Source: Kitasatospora sp. DSM 101779 | GTDB lineage: Bacteria > Actinomycetota > Actinomycetes > Streptomycetales > Streptomycetaceae | Assembly: GCF_025655475.1 (NCBI RefSeq) | Contig: NZ_JAHTIK010000001.1 | Span: forward strand, 7,069,513 to 7,133,512 | Direction of reading: 5' to 3' | Length of the DNA stretch: 64,000 bases | Position numbers and translations under genes: made by a program | Notes under the pieces: model-generated | The model's input: only the letters and a program-made list of their open reading frames with translations | Databases searched by the model: none | What the model was told of the DNA's origin: nothing | In this document: in pieces, positions 16,155 to 23,362 of the stretch | Layout: the number at the start of each line of letters is the position of its first letter | How positions within the stretch are numbered: position 1 is the first letter of the stretch

Positions 16155-16567
16155 CGGAGACCCTCCGCGGGGCCGGTGTGGCCGCCGCCACACCAGCGGC
16201 CGTCCGCCGGGCCCCGGTGGTCGGCGCTCCGTGGCCGACCGGTTCACAGGGCGTCGACCGTGTGGTCCGCTTCACGGACGGTTTGCGGTGGTGGGGGTCA
16301 CATCGGCGGGTGGGTGGTGGGGGTGGGGCCCGTGAAATGGGGGTCGGGTTCGGTGGGATACCGGTGGTAACCGGGGCCTGACCTGCTGGTTCGTTGCCGA
16401 ACCTTGTGTCGGGTGCGGGTGGTCCGTAACTTCGAATCCAGCGCGGCACACCGCCGGGGCCCCAGGGCCCGGAGGGTTCGGATGCCCGCTCACCCCATGA
16501 ACCGCAGGCCGATCGGGTCTGCTGACCCGTGCCCGGGTGTCGTCCCGGGACGCTTGAAGGGAACCGC
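16155..16567 (+). promoter_or_regulatory. Long structured leader of the rpf gene, possible c-di-AMP riboswitch
   Basis: This 413-bp gap carries several nested inverted repeats close to the Rpf start (for example CCGGGGCC/GGCCCGG around 16451-16473, and CGGGTCTGCTGACCCG around 16514-16529). Rpf genes of Streptomyces are known to be controlled by ydaO-type c-di-AMP riboswitches in such leaders. I can see structure but cannot match the ydaO core by eye, so this is a candidate. An Infernal search with RF00379 would decide. A repeated GGTGGG-rich stretch lies at 16290-16350. No coding sequence is evident. Confidence 0.3.
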
Positions 16568-16960
16568 ATGCTTTTCCGTAACGAGACCACCGCTGCCACC
16601 GCCACCGCCCCCAAGCGCGGCAGGCGCGTGCGGATGGCCGTCATGGGCGGCGCGCTGGCCGTCCTGCCGGTGGCCGGCCTCGTGACGGCGACGTCGGCCT
16701 CGGCCGCCCCGGCCTCGACCTGGGACAAGGTCGCCCAGTGCGAGTCCTCGGGCAACTGGGCCATCAACTCGGGCAACGGCTTCTACGGCGGTCTGCAGTT
16801 CACCTCCGGTACCTGGGCGGCGTTCGGCGGCCACGCCTACGCGGCCAACGCCCACCAGGCCAGCAAGGCGCAGCAGATCGCCGTCGCGGAGAAGGTCCTC
16901 GCCGCGCAGGGTCCGGGCGCCTGGCCCGTCTGCTCCGTCAAGGCCGGCCTGTCCAAGTAA
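16568..16960 (+). CDS. Resuscitation-promoting factor (Rpf-domain transglycosylase)
   Basis: A 130-residue secreted protein. Basic N-terminus and signal peptide to about residue 46 (ending ATSASAAPA), then a compact Rpf domain (about 49-125) with WDKVAQCESSGNW, containing the catalytic Glu, NGFYGGLQF, and a Cys pair typical of the lysozyme-like fold. Rpf enzymes cleave peptidoglycan and support spore germination. Only the Rpf domain is present, no LysM. GAAGGGAA is the ribosome binding site. A terminator-like hairpin follows. Confidence 0.92.
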   Translation: MLFRNETTAATATAPKRGRRVRMAVMGGALAVLPVAGLVTATSASAAPASTWDKVAQCESSGNWAINSGNGFYGGLQFTSGTWAAFGGHAYAANAHQASKAQQIAVAEKVLAAQGPGAWPVCSVKAGLSK

Positions 16961-17030
16961 GGCCCGCCGCCCGATTCAAGGCCCCGCGGCCCGGACCGGC
17001 GATCCCGGACCCGGCACCCCGCACCCCCGC

Positions 17031-17064
17031 ACGGCCCGCTCCCCGCACCCGGGAAGCGGGCCGT
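17031..17064. terminator. Hairpin between convergent rpf and DUF3224 genes
   Basis: ACGGCCCGCT at 17031-17040 and AGCGGGCCGT at 17055-17064 form a perfect 10-bp stem with a 14-nt loop. It lies between two convergent stops and probably serves both. Confidence 0.65.
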
Positions 17065-17077
17065 CGCCGCACCCGGA

Positions 17078-17473
17078 TCAGGCCAGGGCGTAGCGGAAGG
17101 TGTAGGTGTGCACGCCGGCGTCGTCGATCCGGATCTCGAACCCGCCGGTGATCCCGGCCAGCTCCTCCGTGCCGGTGCCCGGCACCACCGTGATCACCAG
17201 TCGCTCGCCGCGGCTGCCGGGCGCGCAATGCTGCAGCACGAAACCGCCCTTGCGGCCGTTCAGCTCGCCGGTGTACCGCTCGAAGGCGGTGTACGCCGCG
17301 GGCTGCCCCGCGCCGTCCGCCGCACTGGTCATGTGCACGGTGCTGGTGCCGGCCAGCCCGCCCCGGAAGGTCTTGGTCAGCGTCACCCGGGCGAGCGTCG
17401 CGCCCGGCCGCTCGTCCAGCACCTCCGGCTCCCAGCTGTCCACCGTGAAGCCGCCCTCGGCCAGCCCGTCCAT
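17078..17473 (-). CDS. DUF3224 domain protein
   Basis: A 131-residue small beta-barrel-like protein with the DUF3224 pattern: a DSWEPEVLDE start, T-rich strands with TKTFRGGLAGTSTVHM, then YTAFERYTGELNGRKGGFVLQH and VVPGTGTEELAGITGGFEI. Homologs are allene-oxide-cyclase-like barrels of unknown role. The ATG at 17473 gives a compact N-terminus that matches the domain edge. It is convergent with rpf. Confidence 0.85.
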   Translation of the reverse strand: MDGLAEGGFTVDSWEPEVLDERPGATLARVTLTKTFRGGLAGTSTVHMTSAADGAGQPAAYTAFERYTGELNGRKGGFVLQHCAPGSRGERLVITVVPGTGTEELAGITGGFEIRIDDAGVHTYTFRYALA

Positions 17474-17576
17474 CCCCGTCCGTCCCCTCGTCGCTGCGGA
17501 TCGCTGCGGCCAGCCTGGCACGGGCCACCGACAACCGGGCGGACGACGGGCGGGCGGGCCGGCCCGCACTCCGGTG

Positions 17577-18422
17577 TCAGCCGGCGAGCGCCCGTACCGC
17601 GACCGCCAGCCGTGCCGGGGCCTCGTCCTCGTACTGCAGGAACAGCCGCGGCTCGGTGAGCTCCAGCTCGATCAGCAGCGGCGTGCCGTCCGGCCCGCGC
17701 ACCAGGTCCACCCGCGCGTACAGCAGCTCCGCGCGCTCCGGCACGGCCGCGAGCACCTGCTCGGCGACGGCCAACTGGTCGGCGTCGGGCCGCCGGGGCT
17801 CGTCCGCGAACCGGCCCGCCGGGCCGGACAGCATCGGCCCCCGCCGCACCGCGTGGCTGAACGCTCCGCCGATGAAGACCAGCGAGGTCTCGCCCTCCCC
17901 GTCCACCGCCGGCAGGTACGGCTGCACCATGGCCGTCCGCCCGGCCGCGGTCAGCAGGCCGGCGTGCGCCACCGCGGCCGCCCGGTCGGTGGTCCGCACG
18001 GTGTCCCGCGCGCCGGAGGACACGGTGGGCTTCACCACCAGCTCCGGCCAGGGCGCCGTCCCCTCGGCCAGCCGCTCGCCCGGTGCGACCCAGGCGGTGG
18101 GCACCACCGGCACCCCGGCCCGGGCGAGCTCCCGCAGGTAGGTCTTGTCGGTGTTCCGCTCCAGCACCGGCACCGGGTTGCACACCCGGGTCAGCCCGGC
18201 CGTGCGTCGCGCCCAGGCCAGGAACTCGGCCCGCCGCCCGGTGTAGTCCCAGGCACTGCGGATCACCGCCACCTCGAACCGCTCCCAGGCGACCGCCGGG
18301 TCGTCCCACACCACCGGCTCCGCGGCCAGCCCCTGCGCAGCGAACGCGGCCAGCGCCGGACCCACCTCCTGGTCCGGGGCGTCCTGGCTGGTCACATAGG
18401 CCACGGCGGGGGTCGCGGTCAC
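17577..18422 (-). CDS. ATP-grasp protein (DcsG/RimK-like)
   Basis: A 281-residue ATP-grasp enzyme. N-terminal Rossmann-like domain with VIRSAWDY near residue 55, then KTYLRELARAGVPVVPT, the ATP-binding lysine strand VVKPTVSSGARDT, and a C-terminal LLIELELTEPRLFLQYE metal-binding segment. It resembles the family that includes the D-cycloserine cyclo-ligase DcsG, but members occur widely outside such clusters, so the substrate is unknown. The GTG start follows AGGAGAG. Its upstream region contains one copy of the dispersed palindromic element. Confidence 0.8.
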   Translation of the reverse strand: MTATPAVAYVTSQDAPDQEVGPALAAFAAQGLAAEPVVWDDPAVAWERFEVAVIRSAWDYTGRRAEFLAWARRTAGLTRVCNPVPVLERNTDKTYLRELARAGVPVVPTAWVAPGERLAEGTAPWPELVVKPTVSSGARDTVRTTDRAAAVAHAGLLTAAGRTAMVQPYLPAVDGEGETSLVFIGGAFSHAVRRGPMLSGPAGRFADEPRRPDADQLAVAEQVLAAVPERAELLYARVDLVRGPDGTPLLIELELTEPRLFLQYEDEAPARLAVAVRALAG

Positions 18423-18514
18423 GGGTCACTCTCCTTGCTCGGTGCGGGTCTTGGCTTGGTACGGGTCTCGGTGCGGGCCCCGGGGCGTGTCCGCGGAGGT
18501 CAGCGTGCACCACA

Positions 18515-18648
18515 AGGGGCGCGGGAACCTGCGCAATCCGGATGCGGTCACCGTACAGATCACGACTCGGCCCCTGTGTTCGTGCTCCCGCCCCCGATGG
18601 AGCAGTGCTCCCTCCGACTTCGGCCGGGAGGCTCCCCACGCGTCCCTG
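18515..18648. repeat. Dispersed palindrome-rich element, copy 1
   Basis: About 134 bp, starting AGGGGCGCGGGAACCTGCGC and ending ACGCGTCCCTG, so the ends form an imperfect inverted repeat. It shares GCGCAATCCGGATGCGG near the left end and CTTCGGCCGGGAGG near the right end with copies at 32767 and 62221. It lies in the control region between divergent ATP-grasp and methyltransferase genes. Confidence 0.8.
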
Positions 18649-18688
18649 CGCGGGCCGCCCCGGCGGGAGGCGGGGCTGCCGCCGGCCG

Positions 18689-18694
18689 TAGGGT
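18689..18694 (+). promoter_or_regulatory. -10 box (TAGGGT) of a leaderless methyltransferase gene
   Basis: TAGGGT lies seven bases before the ATG at 18702 and no ribosome binding site is present, so the transcript is probably leaderless. This supports the 18702 ATG over the in-frame GTG nine bases upstream, which overlaps the box. Confidence 0.45.
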
Positions 18695-18701
18695 GACCGG
18701 C

Positions 18702-19364
18702 ATGGCCGATCTCGTCGGGGACGTGGAACTCGCCGCCTCGCCCGTGGTGGCGAACAGCACCATGAACCGGGACCGGACCCTCACCGGCGTGAACAGCTAC
18801 GCCCGGGAGCTCGGCTTCGATCCGGCCGGACGGCTGCGCGAGCGGCCGGGCGCCTGGCTGGACCTGTGCAGCGGCGAGGGACGGGCCCTGCTCGCGGCCG
18901 CCGGCTCGGTCGCGGAGGGCACCGCACTGACCGGCGTCGACCTCGTCGGCCCGCTCGGTCCGGTGCCGGCCGTACCCGGGCTGCGGCTGCTGACCGCCTC
19001 GGTCGCCGCGTGGCAGCCGGAACGGCCGTACGACCTCGTCACCTGCGTGCACGGTCTCCCCTACCTCGGGGACAAGCTCGGGTTGCTGGCCCGCTGGGCC
19101 GGTGCCCTCACCGAGGACGGCCTGCTCGCGGCCACCTTCGACCCGGCGTCGGTCCGCCGGCCGGACGGCCGCAGCGCCGCCCGGCCGGTCCTGGCCGCCC
19201 TGCGGGCCGCCGGCTTCGGGTACGACCCGCGCCGCCGACTGCTCACCCTGCACGGCGGGCGCCGCCTGCCCGCGGCCTTCCCGGGCTTCCGCTACCTCGG
19301 CGCCGACCCGGCGGCCGGCCCGAACTGGACCGGCCAGCCGGCGGTGGCCTCGTACTACGCCTGA
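18702..19364 (+). CDS. SAM-dependent methyltransferase (class I)
   Basis: A 220-residue class I methyltransferase-like protein. Motif I is WLDLCSGEGRALL near residues 50-62, an acidic GVDLVG motif II follows, and a CVHGLPYLGDKLGLLARW segment occupies the motif IV/V place. The first 45 residues (N-rich STMNRDRTLTGVNSY) form a cap. The substrate is unknown. It is divergent from the ATP-grasp gene and convergent with the serine hydrolase gene. Confidence 0.8.
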   Translation: MADLVGDVELAASPVVANSTMNRDRTLTGVNSYARELGFDPAGRLRERPGAWLDLCSGEGRALLAAAGSVAEGTALTGVDLVGPLGPVPAVPGLRLLTASVAAWQPERPYDLVTCVHGLPYLGDKLGLLARWAGALTEDGLLAATFDPASVRRPDGRSAARPVLAALRAAGFGYDPRRRLLTLHGGRRLPAAFPGFRYLGADPAAGPNWTGQPAVASYYA

Positions 19365-19383
19365 ACCGGTTGCCTCCCGGGCG

Positions 19384-19938
19384 CTACGGCCGGGCGGTGC
19401 CGGTGAGGTCCGCGAGCAGATGCCGGCCCTCCGGCCAGTCGCCGAGGCCGGAGTCGCTGTTGATGTGGCCGAGCGCCCCGACGCCCACCAGCTTCGCGCC
19501 CCAGGCGTCGGCGAAGGCGGCGGCCCGCTCGGCGGTGCACCACGGGTCGTCGGTGCTGGCGACCACGGTGGTCGGGAAGGGCAGCGGGCGCAGCGGCACG
19601 GGCCGGAAGTTCAGGAGTTCCGGCACCTCGGCGGTGTCCACGTCGGCGGGGGCGACGAGCAGGGCGCCGACCACCCGGCCGGGCCCGGTCAGGCCGGCGG
19701 CCCAGTGGGCGACGGTGATGCAGCCGAGGCTGTGCGCGACCAGGACGACCGGGCGGTCGGCCGCGGCGACCGCGGTGTCCAGGGCGGCCACCCAGTCGGT
19801 GCGCCGCGGCGCGTCCCAGTCAGCCTGCTCGACCCGGACGAAGCCGGGGTCGGCGGCCTCCCACCGGCTCTGCCAGTGCGCGGGGCCGGAGTTCTGGTAG
19901 CCGGGCAGGACGAGGTGCAGTGGGGCGGCGGGGGACAC
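19384..19938 (-). CDS. RBBP9/YdeN-type serine hydrolase
   Basis: A 184-residue alpha/beta hydrolase of the small RBBP9/YdeN group. GYQNSGPAHWQ at residues 13-23 forms the oxyanion loop. S70 in AHSLG is the nucleophile, D130/D131 in the STDDPW turn the acid, and H158 in LGHINSDSG the base. No signal peptide. The physiological ester or peptide substrate is not known. The ATG has GAGGAGCCCG upstream. Confidence 0.9.
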   Translation of the reverse strand: MSPAAPLHLVLPGYQNSGPAHWQSRWEAADPGFVRVEQADWDAPRRTDWVAALDTAVAAADRPVVLVAHSLGCITVAHWAAGLTGPGRVVGALLVAPADVDTAEVPELLNFRPVPLRPLPFPTTVVASTDDPWCTAERAAAFADAWGAKLVGVGALGHINSDSGLGDWPEGRHLLADLTGTARP

Positions 19939-19995
19939 GGCGGGCTCCTCGGATCGGTTCGTGGGTGCGGCGTACGGGCGGCCGGTGCTGTCGGT

Positions 19996-20346
19996 TCAGC
20001 CGACGGCCGGCAGGACCTCCTCGACCGCGCTCGTGCCGGCGCCCGGGCGGGACTCCCAGCGCCAGGACTCGTCGAGCCGCAGGCGTCCGTCGCTCAGCCG
20101 GGACAGAGCGCTGACGCAGTGTCCGCTGCTGGTCTCCCCGGCACGGTTGAGCTGCACGTACCGGAACTCGAGGGTGTCGCCCGAGCGGGTGCCGACGAGG
20201 TGCCCGTGCACGATGTCGCCGCCCTGGTAGGAGGCCCAGACCCGGCCGTCCTGCTCGCGGTAGGCGAAGCTGGTGGCGGCGTCGACCTCGCCGTGCTCGG
20301 CGCGGCCGGTGGGCGAGAAGACCAGGCCGTCGAGGGATGGCAGCAT
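19996..20346 (-). CDS. Small conserved protein often named N-acetylglutamate synthase
   Basis: A 116-residue protein of antiparallel strands (VDAATSFAYREQDGRVWASYQGG, DTLEFRYVQ..., RLRLDESWRWES). Relatives in Streptomyces are often labelled N-acetylglutamate synthase. I see no GNAT acetyl-CoA site and treat that name as unsupported. The start at 20346 has GGAGCACCGCC upstream. It may form a unit with the hydrolase downstream, 57 bp away on the same strand. Confidence 0.65.
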   Translation of the reverse strand: MLPSLDGLVFSPTGRAEHGEVDAATSFAYREQDGRVWASYQGGDIVHGHLVGTRSGDTLEFRYVQLNRAGETSSGHCVSALSRLSDGRLRLDESWRWESRPGAGTSAVEEVLPAVG

Positions 20347-20481
20347 GGCGGTGCTCCTTCCGTGCGGGAGCGCACAGTCGATCACGGCGGCCGCGGACGC
20401 TGCCAGCGTTTCCGCATGCTGGGACGGTGTTCTCGCCCCTCGGTCGGCCCGGCTCCGCCCCGGAGGCCCGGGCCGGGCGGC

Positions 20482-21417
20482 TCAGAGGTAGTCGTCGAGC
20501 AGTGCCAGGGCGAAGCCCTGCTCGTTCACCGTGCGCAGCACCCGGCGCAGCACGTCCGTCATCGTCCCGCCCCACTCGGCCCGCCCGCGGAAGTGGGTGA
20601 GGATGATGTCGCCCGGATGCAGGACCCGGTCCGCGTAGCGGTACTCCATGCGGTCGGGGAAGGCCTCCTCGTTCCACAGCGCGACGGCGCGGATGCCGCA
20701 CTGCTGCGCGGCCCGCAGGGTGTCGTCGGTGTACTCGCCGTAGGGCGGGCGGAACAGCGGCGGCCTGGAGCCGGTCTCGCGTTCGAGTTCGTCCTGCTGG
20801 CCGCAGATCTCGGTGCGCTGCTCGGCGGGGGTGAGCTTGCGCATGTCGCGGTGGTTGAGGGTGTGGTTCCCCGTGGCGGCGCGCCCGTTCGCGAGCAGGC
20901 CGCGGAAGTAGCCCCAGTCGGGGCGGGCCAGGTAGCCGGTGAGGAAGGTGCTGTAGGGGATGCCGAGTTCGGCGGTCATCCGGGCGAACTCCGGGTCCTT
21001 CTCGGCGCCGTCGTCGATGGTCAGGAAGACCACCCGGTCCTCGGTGGGGACGCGCTGGACGACCGGCGGCAGGCCGGGCCGCAGGACGACGCCGGATTGG
21101 CCGGCGGCGAGCGCGGGCCGCTGCTCGGGCGGGGCCGGGGCGACGGCCGGCGGCCGGTCGAGCCCCCAGCGTGCGGCCCTGTCGTGGGCCTGGCGCTCCG
21201 CGGACTGCCGGGCGGCCAGCACCGGGTCGATGCCCAGGGGCGCGTGGCGTTCGCGTGTCTCGACGGCGGCGAGCGGCGGCAGGGCGGCCGGCGCCGCGGC
21301 GGCCGGGGGAGCGGTGCTCCGGGAGGGCGCCGTCGAACAGGCCGTCAGGACGACCGCCAGCCCGGCCCAGAACGCAGAGCCGACCCGAGGACGACAACCC
21401 GATGAGCCGATCTTCAT
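20482..21417 (-). CDS. Polysaccharide deacetylase lipoprotein (NodB domain)
   Basis: A 311-residue predicted lipoprotein: signal with lipobox ending at C27 (VLTAC), a linker to about residue 105, and a NodB/CE4 domain (about 128-311). The metal site is complete: D135 and D136 in TIDDG, H185 and H189 in NHTLNH. RPPYGEY and an LTHFRG motif complete the active site. CE4 enzymes deacetylate chitin or peptidoglycan GlcNAc; its setting near GH20 and GH16 genes suggests a cell-wall or chitin substrate. No clear ribosome binding site consensus, but the signal peptide fixes the start. Confidence 0.88.
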   Translation of the reverse strand: MKIGSSGCRPRVGSAFWAGLAVVLTACSTAPSRSTAPPAAAAPAALPPLAAVETRERHAPLGIDPVLAARQSAERQAHDRAARWGLDRPPAVAPAPPEQRPALAAGQSGVVLRPGLPPVVQRVPTEDRVVFLTIDDGAEKDPEFARMTAELGIPYSTFLTGYLARPDWGYFRGLLANGRAATGNHTLNHRDMRKLTPAEQRTEICGQQDELERETGSRPPLFRPPYGEYTDDTLRAAQQCGIRAVALWNEEAFPDRMEYRYADRVLHPGDIILTHFRGRAEWGGTMTDVLRRVLRTVNEQGFALALLDDYL

Positions 21418-21496
21418 ACCGGCGGATGATCCCCGAGACGCACGACCGTCAACCGTCCGCCGCCGCACGACGCACGGACGGCCCAGCGGCGGGGTG

Positions 21497-22357
21497 TCAG
21501 ACCGGGGGCTGGACATCACCCGTGGTAGTGCTCCGCCCGCCGGGCCGCCCGGGCAGATCCCCGGGCGGGATGCCCGGATGGTGCGTGCCGCCGCCGCTCC
21601 CGCCGTCCGCCGCACGGCCGGGAGGGCCGTCGTCGAAGGCGATCCGGGAGACGATCCGGTACCGGTCCCCGCGGTACACCGAGTGCACGTACTCCACCGG
21701 CCGGCCGCCCGCGTCACTGGTCAGCCGCTCGAACAGCAGCGCCGGCGACAGCACCGGCACCCCCAGCAGCCGGGACTCCGCCTCATTGGTGACGGTCGGC
21801 TCGATCGACTGCACCGCCTCCCGCACCCGGACGCCGTGCCGCTCGCGCAGCAGGTCGTAGAAGTCGCCCGCCTCCATGTCGGCGGGGGCCAGCCCCGGCA
21901 CCAGCGCGGCCGGGATGTGCAGGTGCTCGATGGCCATGGGTTCGCCGTCGACCAGTCGCAGCCGGGCGATCCGGGTCAGCTCCGCCGCGGGGGAGATCCG
22001 CAGGCGCCGGCCGAGCCGCGCCCCGGCCGGCACGGTCTCGAACTCCAGCACCCGCCCGGCCCAGCTGCCGGCGGCCCGCGGCACGCTGAAGGCACTGCCC
22101 TCGGAGGCCATCGCCATCTCCTGGACGACCTTCTCCGGCGCCACGAACATGCCGCGCCCGTGCTCGCGGACCAGCAGCCCGGTCGCCACCAGCTCGTCCA
22201 CCGCCGCACGCAGGGTCGGCCGGGACACCCCGAGCTCCTCGCACAGCGCCCGCTCGGACGGGATCGGCTCGCCGGGCCGGCGGGCCTCCATCAGATCCCG
22301 CAGATGGTCGCGCACCCGCGTCCGCTTCCCCGCGGCCCCCGGTCTCTCGCCTGCCAT
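21497..22357 (-). CDS. GntR/HutC-family regulator with UTRA domain (DasR-like)
   Basis: A 286-residue GntR regulator. The winged helix is at about residues 10-75 (IPSERALCEELGVSRPTLR), and the UTRA effector domain at about 95-235 with EHLHIP and a YVHSVYRGDRYRI closing strand. UTRA domains bind sugar phosphates or amino acids; DasR, the best known streptomycete member, binds GlcN-6-P and represses chitin and GlcNAc genes. This protein has a Gly/Pro-rich extra tail of about 45 residues. A TGGTAAGG/TGGTCAG direct repeat lies just upstream (22379-22400), so autoregulation is likely. Confidence 0.88.
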   Translation of the reverse strand: MAGERPGAAGKRTRVRDHLRDLMEARRPGEPIPSERALCEELGVSRPTLRAAVDELVATGLLVREHGRGMFVAPEKVVQEMAMASEGSAFSVPRAAGSWAGRVLEFETVPAGARLGRRLRISPAAELTRIARLRLVDGEPMAIEHLHIPAALVPGLAPADMEAGDFYDLLRERHGVRVREAVQSIEPTVTNEAESRLLGVPVLSPALLFERLTSDAGGRPVEYVHSVYRGDRYRIVSRIAFDDGPPGRAADGGSGGGTHHPGIPPGDLPGRPGGRSTTTGDVQPPV

Positions 22358-22378
22358 GCCAGCTCTCCTCGTCCCGAA

Positions 22379-22400
22379 ACTGACCAGTACCTTACCAGTG
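22379..22400 (-). promoter_or_regulatory. Candidate operator of the GntR gene
   Basis: On the minus strand this reads two ACTGGT half-sites in tandem (ACTGGTAAGGT then ACTGGTCAGT). TAAGGT inside it fits a -10 box, so binding would block the promoter. The same CTTACCAGTG string recurs at 23301 in front of the GH20 gene. The half-sites match the DasR-type TGGTCTAGACCA family. Confidence 0.5.
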
Positions 22401-22431
22401 TGGAGTGCGCCACCGGGTGGCCCGCCCCGGG

Positions 22432-23208
22432 TCAGCTCTCGGCCACCACGATGTAGAAGGTCACCGATGCGAAGAAGGGCCCGTTCGCGAGGTGGGAGAG
22501 CAGGCGGTCGGCGCCGTCCGGGGTGAGGTGTCCGGCGGTGACGGCGCGGCGGGTGCAGCGTTCCAGTCCGAGGACGCGGTCGGCGGCGCGGGCGTCCCGG
22601 AAGACGGGTGTGATCGGGAGGACCGCGGGCACCGCGAACCCGGCCTCCGCGGCGAGCCGCGGGAGCCGGCTGCCGATGCGGGCGTTGCGCACCGCCTGCT
22701 CGGTGACGTACCCGGTGTAGGCCTGCGTCAGCGCGGAGTCCGGGTGGTCGACGGTCAGGGTGCCCCAGTCCGGCTCGCCCATGACGAGCCGTCCGCCGGG
22801 CCGCAGCACCCGGCGGATCTCCGCGAGCGCCCGGCCCGGGTCGGCGACGTGCTGCAGGACCCGGTCGGTGCGGGCGCGGTCCGCGGCGCCGTCCGGCAGT
22901 GGCAGGTCGTGGAGGTCGCCGAGCCGGACCTCGACGGTGGGCCGCCCGGCCGTGCGTGCGGTCGCGGTGCCGACGGCGGCCCGGTCGTGGTCGAGGCCGA
23001 CCACCCGTCCCGTCGGGCCGGCCGCCCCGGCCAGTGCGTCGAGGTCGGTGCCGGGGCCGCAGCCGAGGTCCAGCACCGTGCTGCCGGGCCGGACGTCGAG
23101 CTCGTCGAGCATGCGCTTCTTGTAGGACCGGCCCAGCTCGGTGGCGGCCACCCGGTCGAGGTAGGCGATCGGGTCGGGCGTGTCGGTCTCGAACACGGTG
23201 GAGGTCAT
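22432..23208 (-). CDS. SAM-dependent methyltransferase (UbiE-like)
   Basis: A 258-residue class I methyltransferase. Motif I VLDLGCGPGTD is at about residues 45-55, GLDHD at about 72, a DLHDLPLPDGAAD stretch follows, then DRVLQHV and VLRPGGRLVMGEP. The substrate is unknown; relatives are labelled demethylmenaquinone methyltransferase. It lies between the GntR regulator and the GH20 gene and shares the divergent control region with the latter. Confidence 0.85.
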   Translation of the reverse strand: MTSTVFETDTPDPIAYLDRVAATELGRSYKKRMLDELDVRPGSTVLDLGCGPGTDLDALAGAAGPTGRVVGLDHDRAAVGTATARTAGRPTVEVRLGDLHDLPLPDGAADRARTDRVLQHVADPGRALAEIRRVLRPGGRLVMGEPDWGTLTVDHPDSALTQAYTGYVTEQAVRNARIGSRLPRLAAEAGFAVPAVLPITPVFRDARAADRVLGLERCTRRAVTAGHLTPDGADRLLSHLANGPFFASVTFYIVVAES

Positions 23209-23281
23209 GCCTGCCAGACAATCAACTCCCGTCCCTGGGCGGGGTGTCAGGACTCTTCCGGAGGCGCCCCTTGACGGGACA

Positions 23282-23334
23282 ACTGGTCTATGCCACTTTT
23301 CTTACCAGTGGTGCTCCAGTCCACAAGTGGTAAG
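23282..23334. promoter_or_regulatory. DasR-like operator cluster in front of the GH20 gene
   Basis: ACTGGTCTATGCCACT at 23282-23297 matches 14 of 16 positions of the DasR consensus ACTGGTCTAGACCACT. An inverted repeat CTTACCA (23301-23307) / TGGTAAG (23328-23334) follows, and its left arm is the same string found at the GntR promoter. The cluster lies between the divergent methyltransferase and hexosaminidase genes. Confidence 0.55.
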
Positions 23335-23362
23335 TTCTCCGTCCTCTCGAGGTGGCCCCGCC

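Noticed and set aside
16424..16495. T-arm-like strings (TTCGAATCC, GGGTTCGGATGCCC)
   Set aside because: No matching acceptor, D or anticodon arms can be paired; not a tRNA.
19996..20346. N-acetylglutamate synthase assignment
   Set aside because: No acetyl-CoA binding loop or GNAT fold signature in this 116-residue beta-rich protein.
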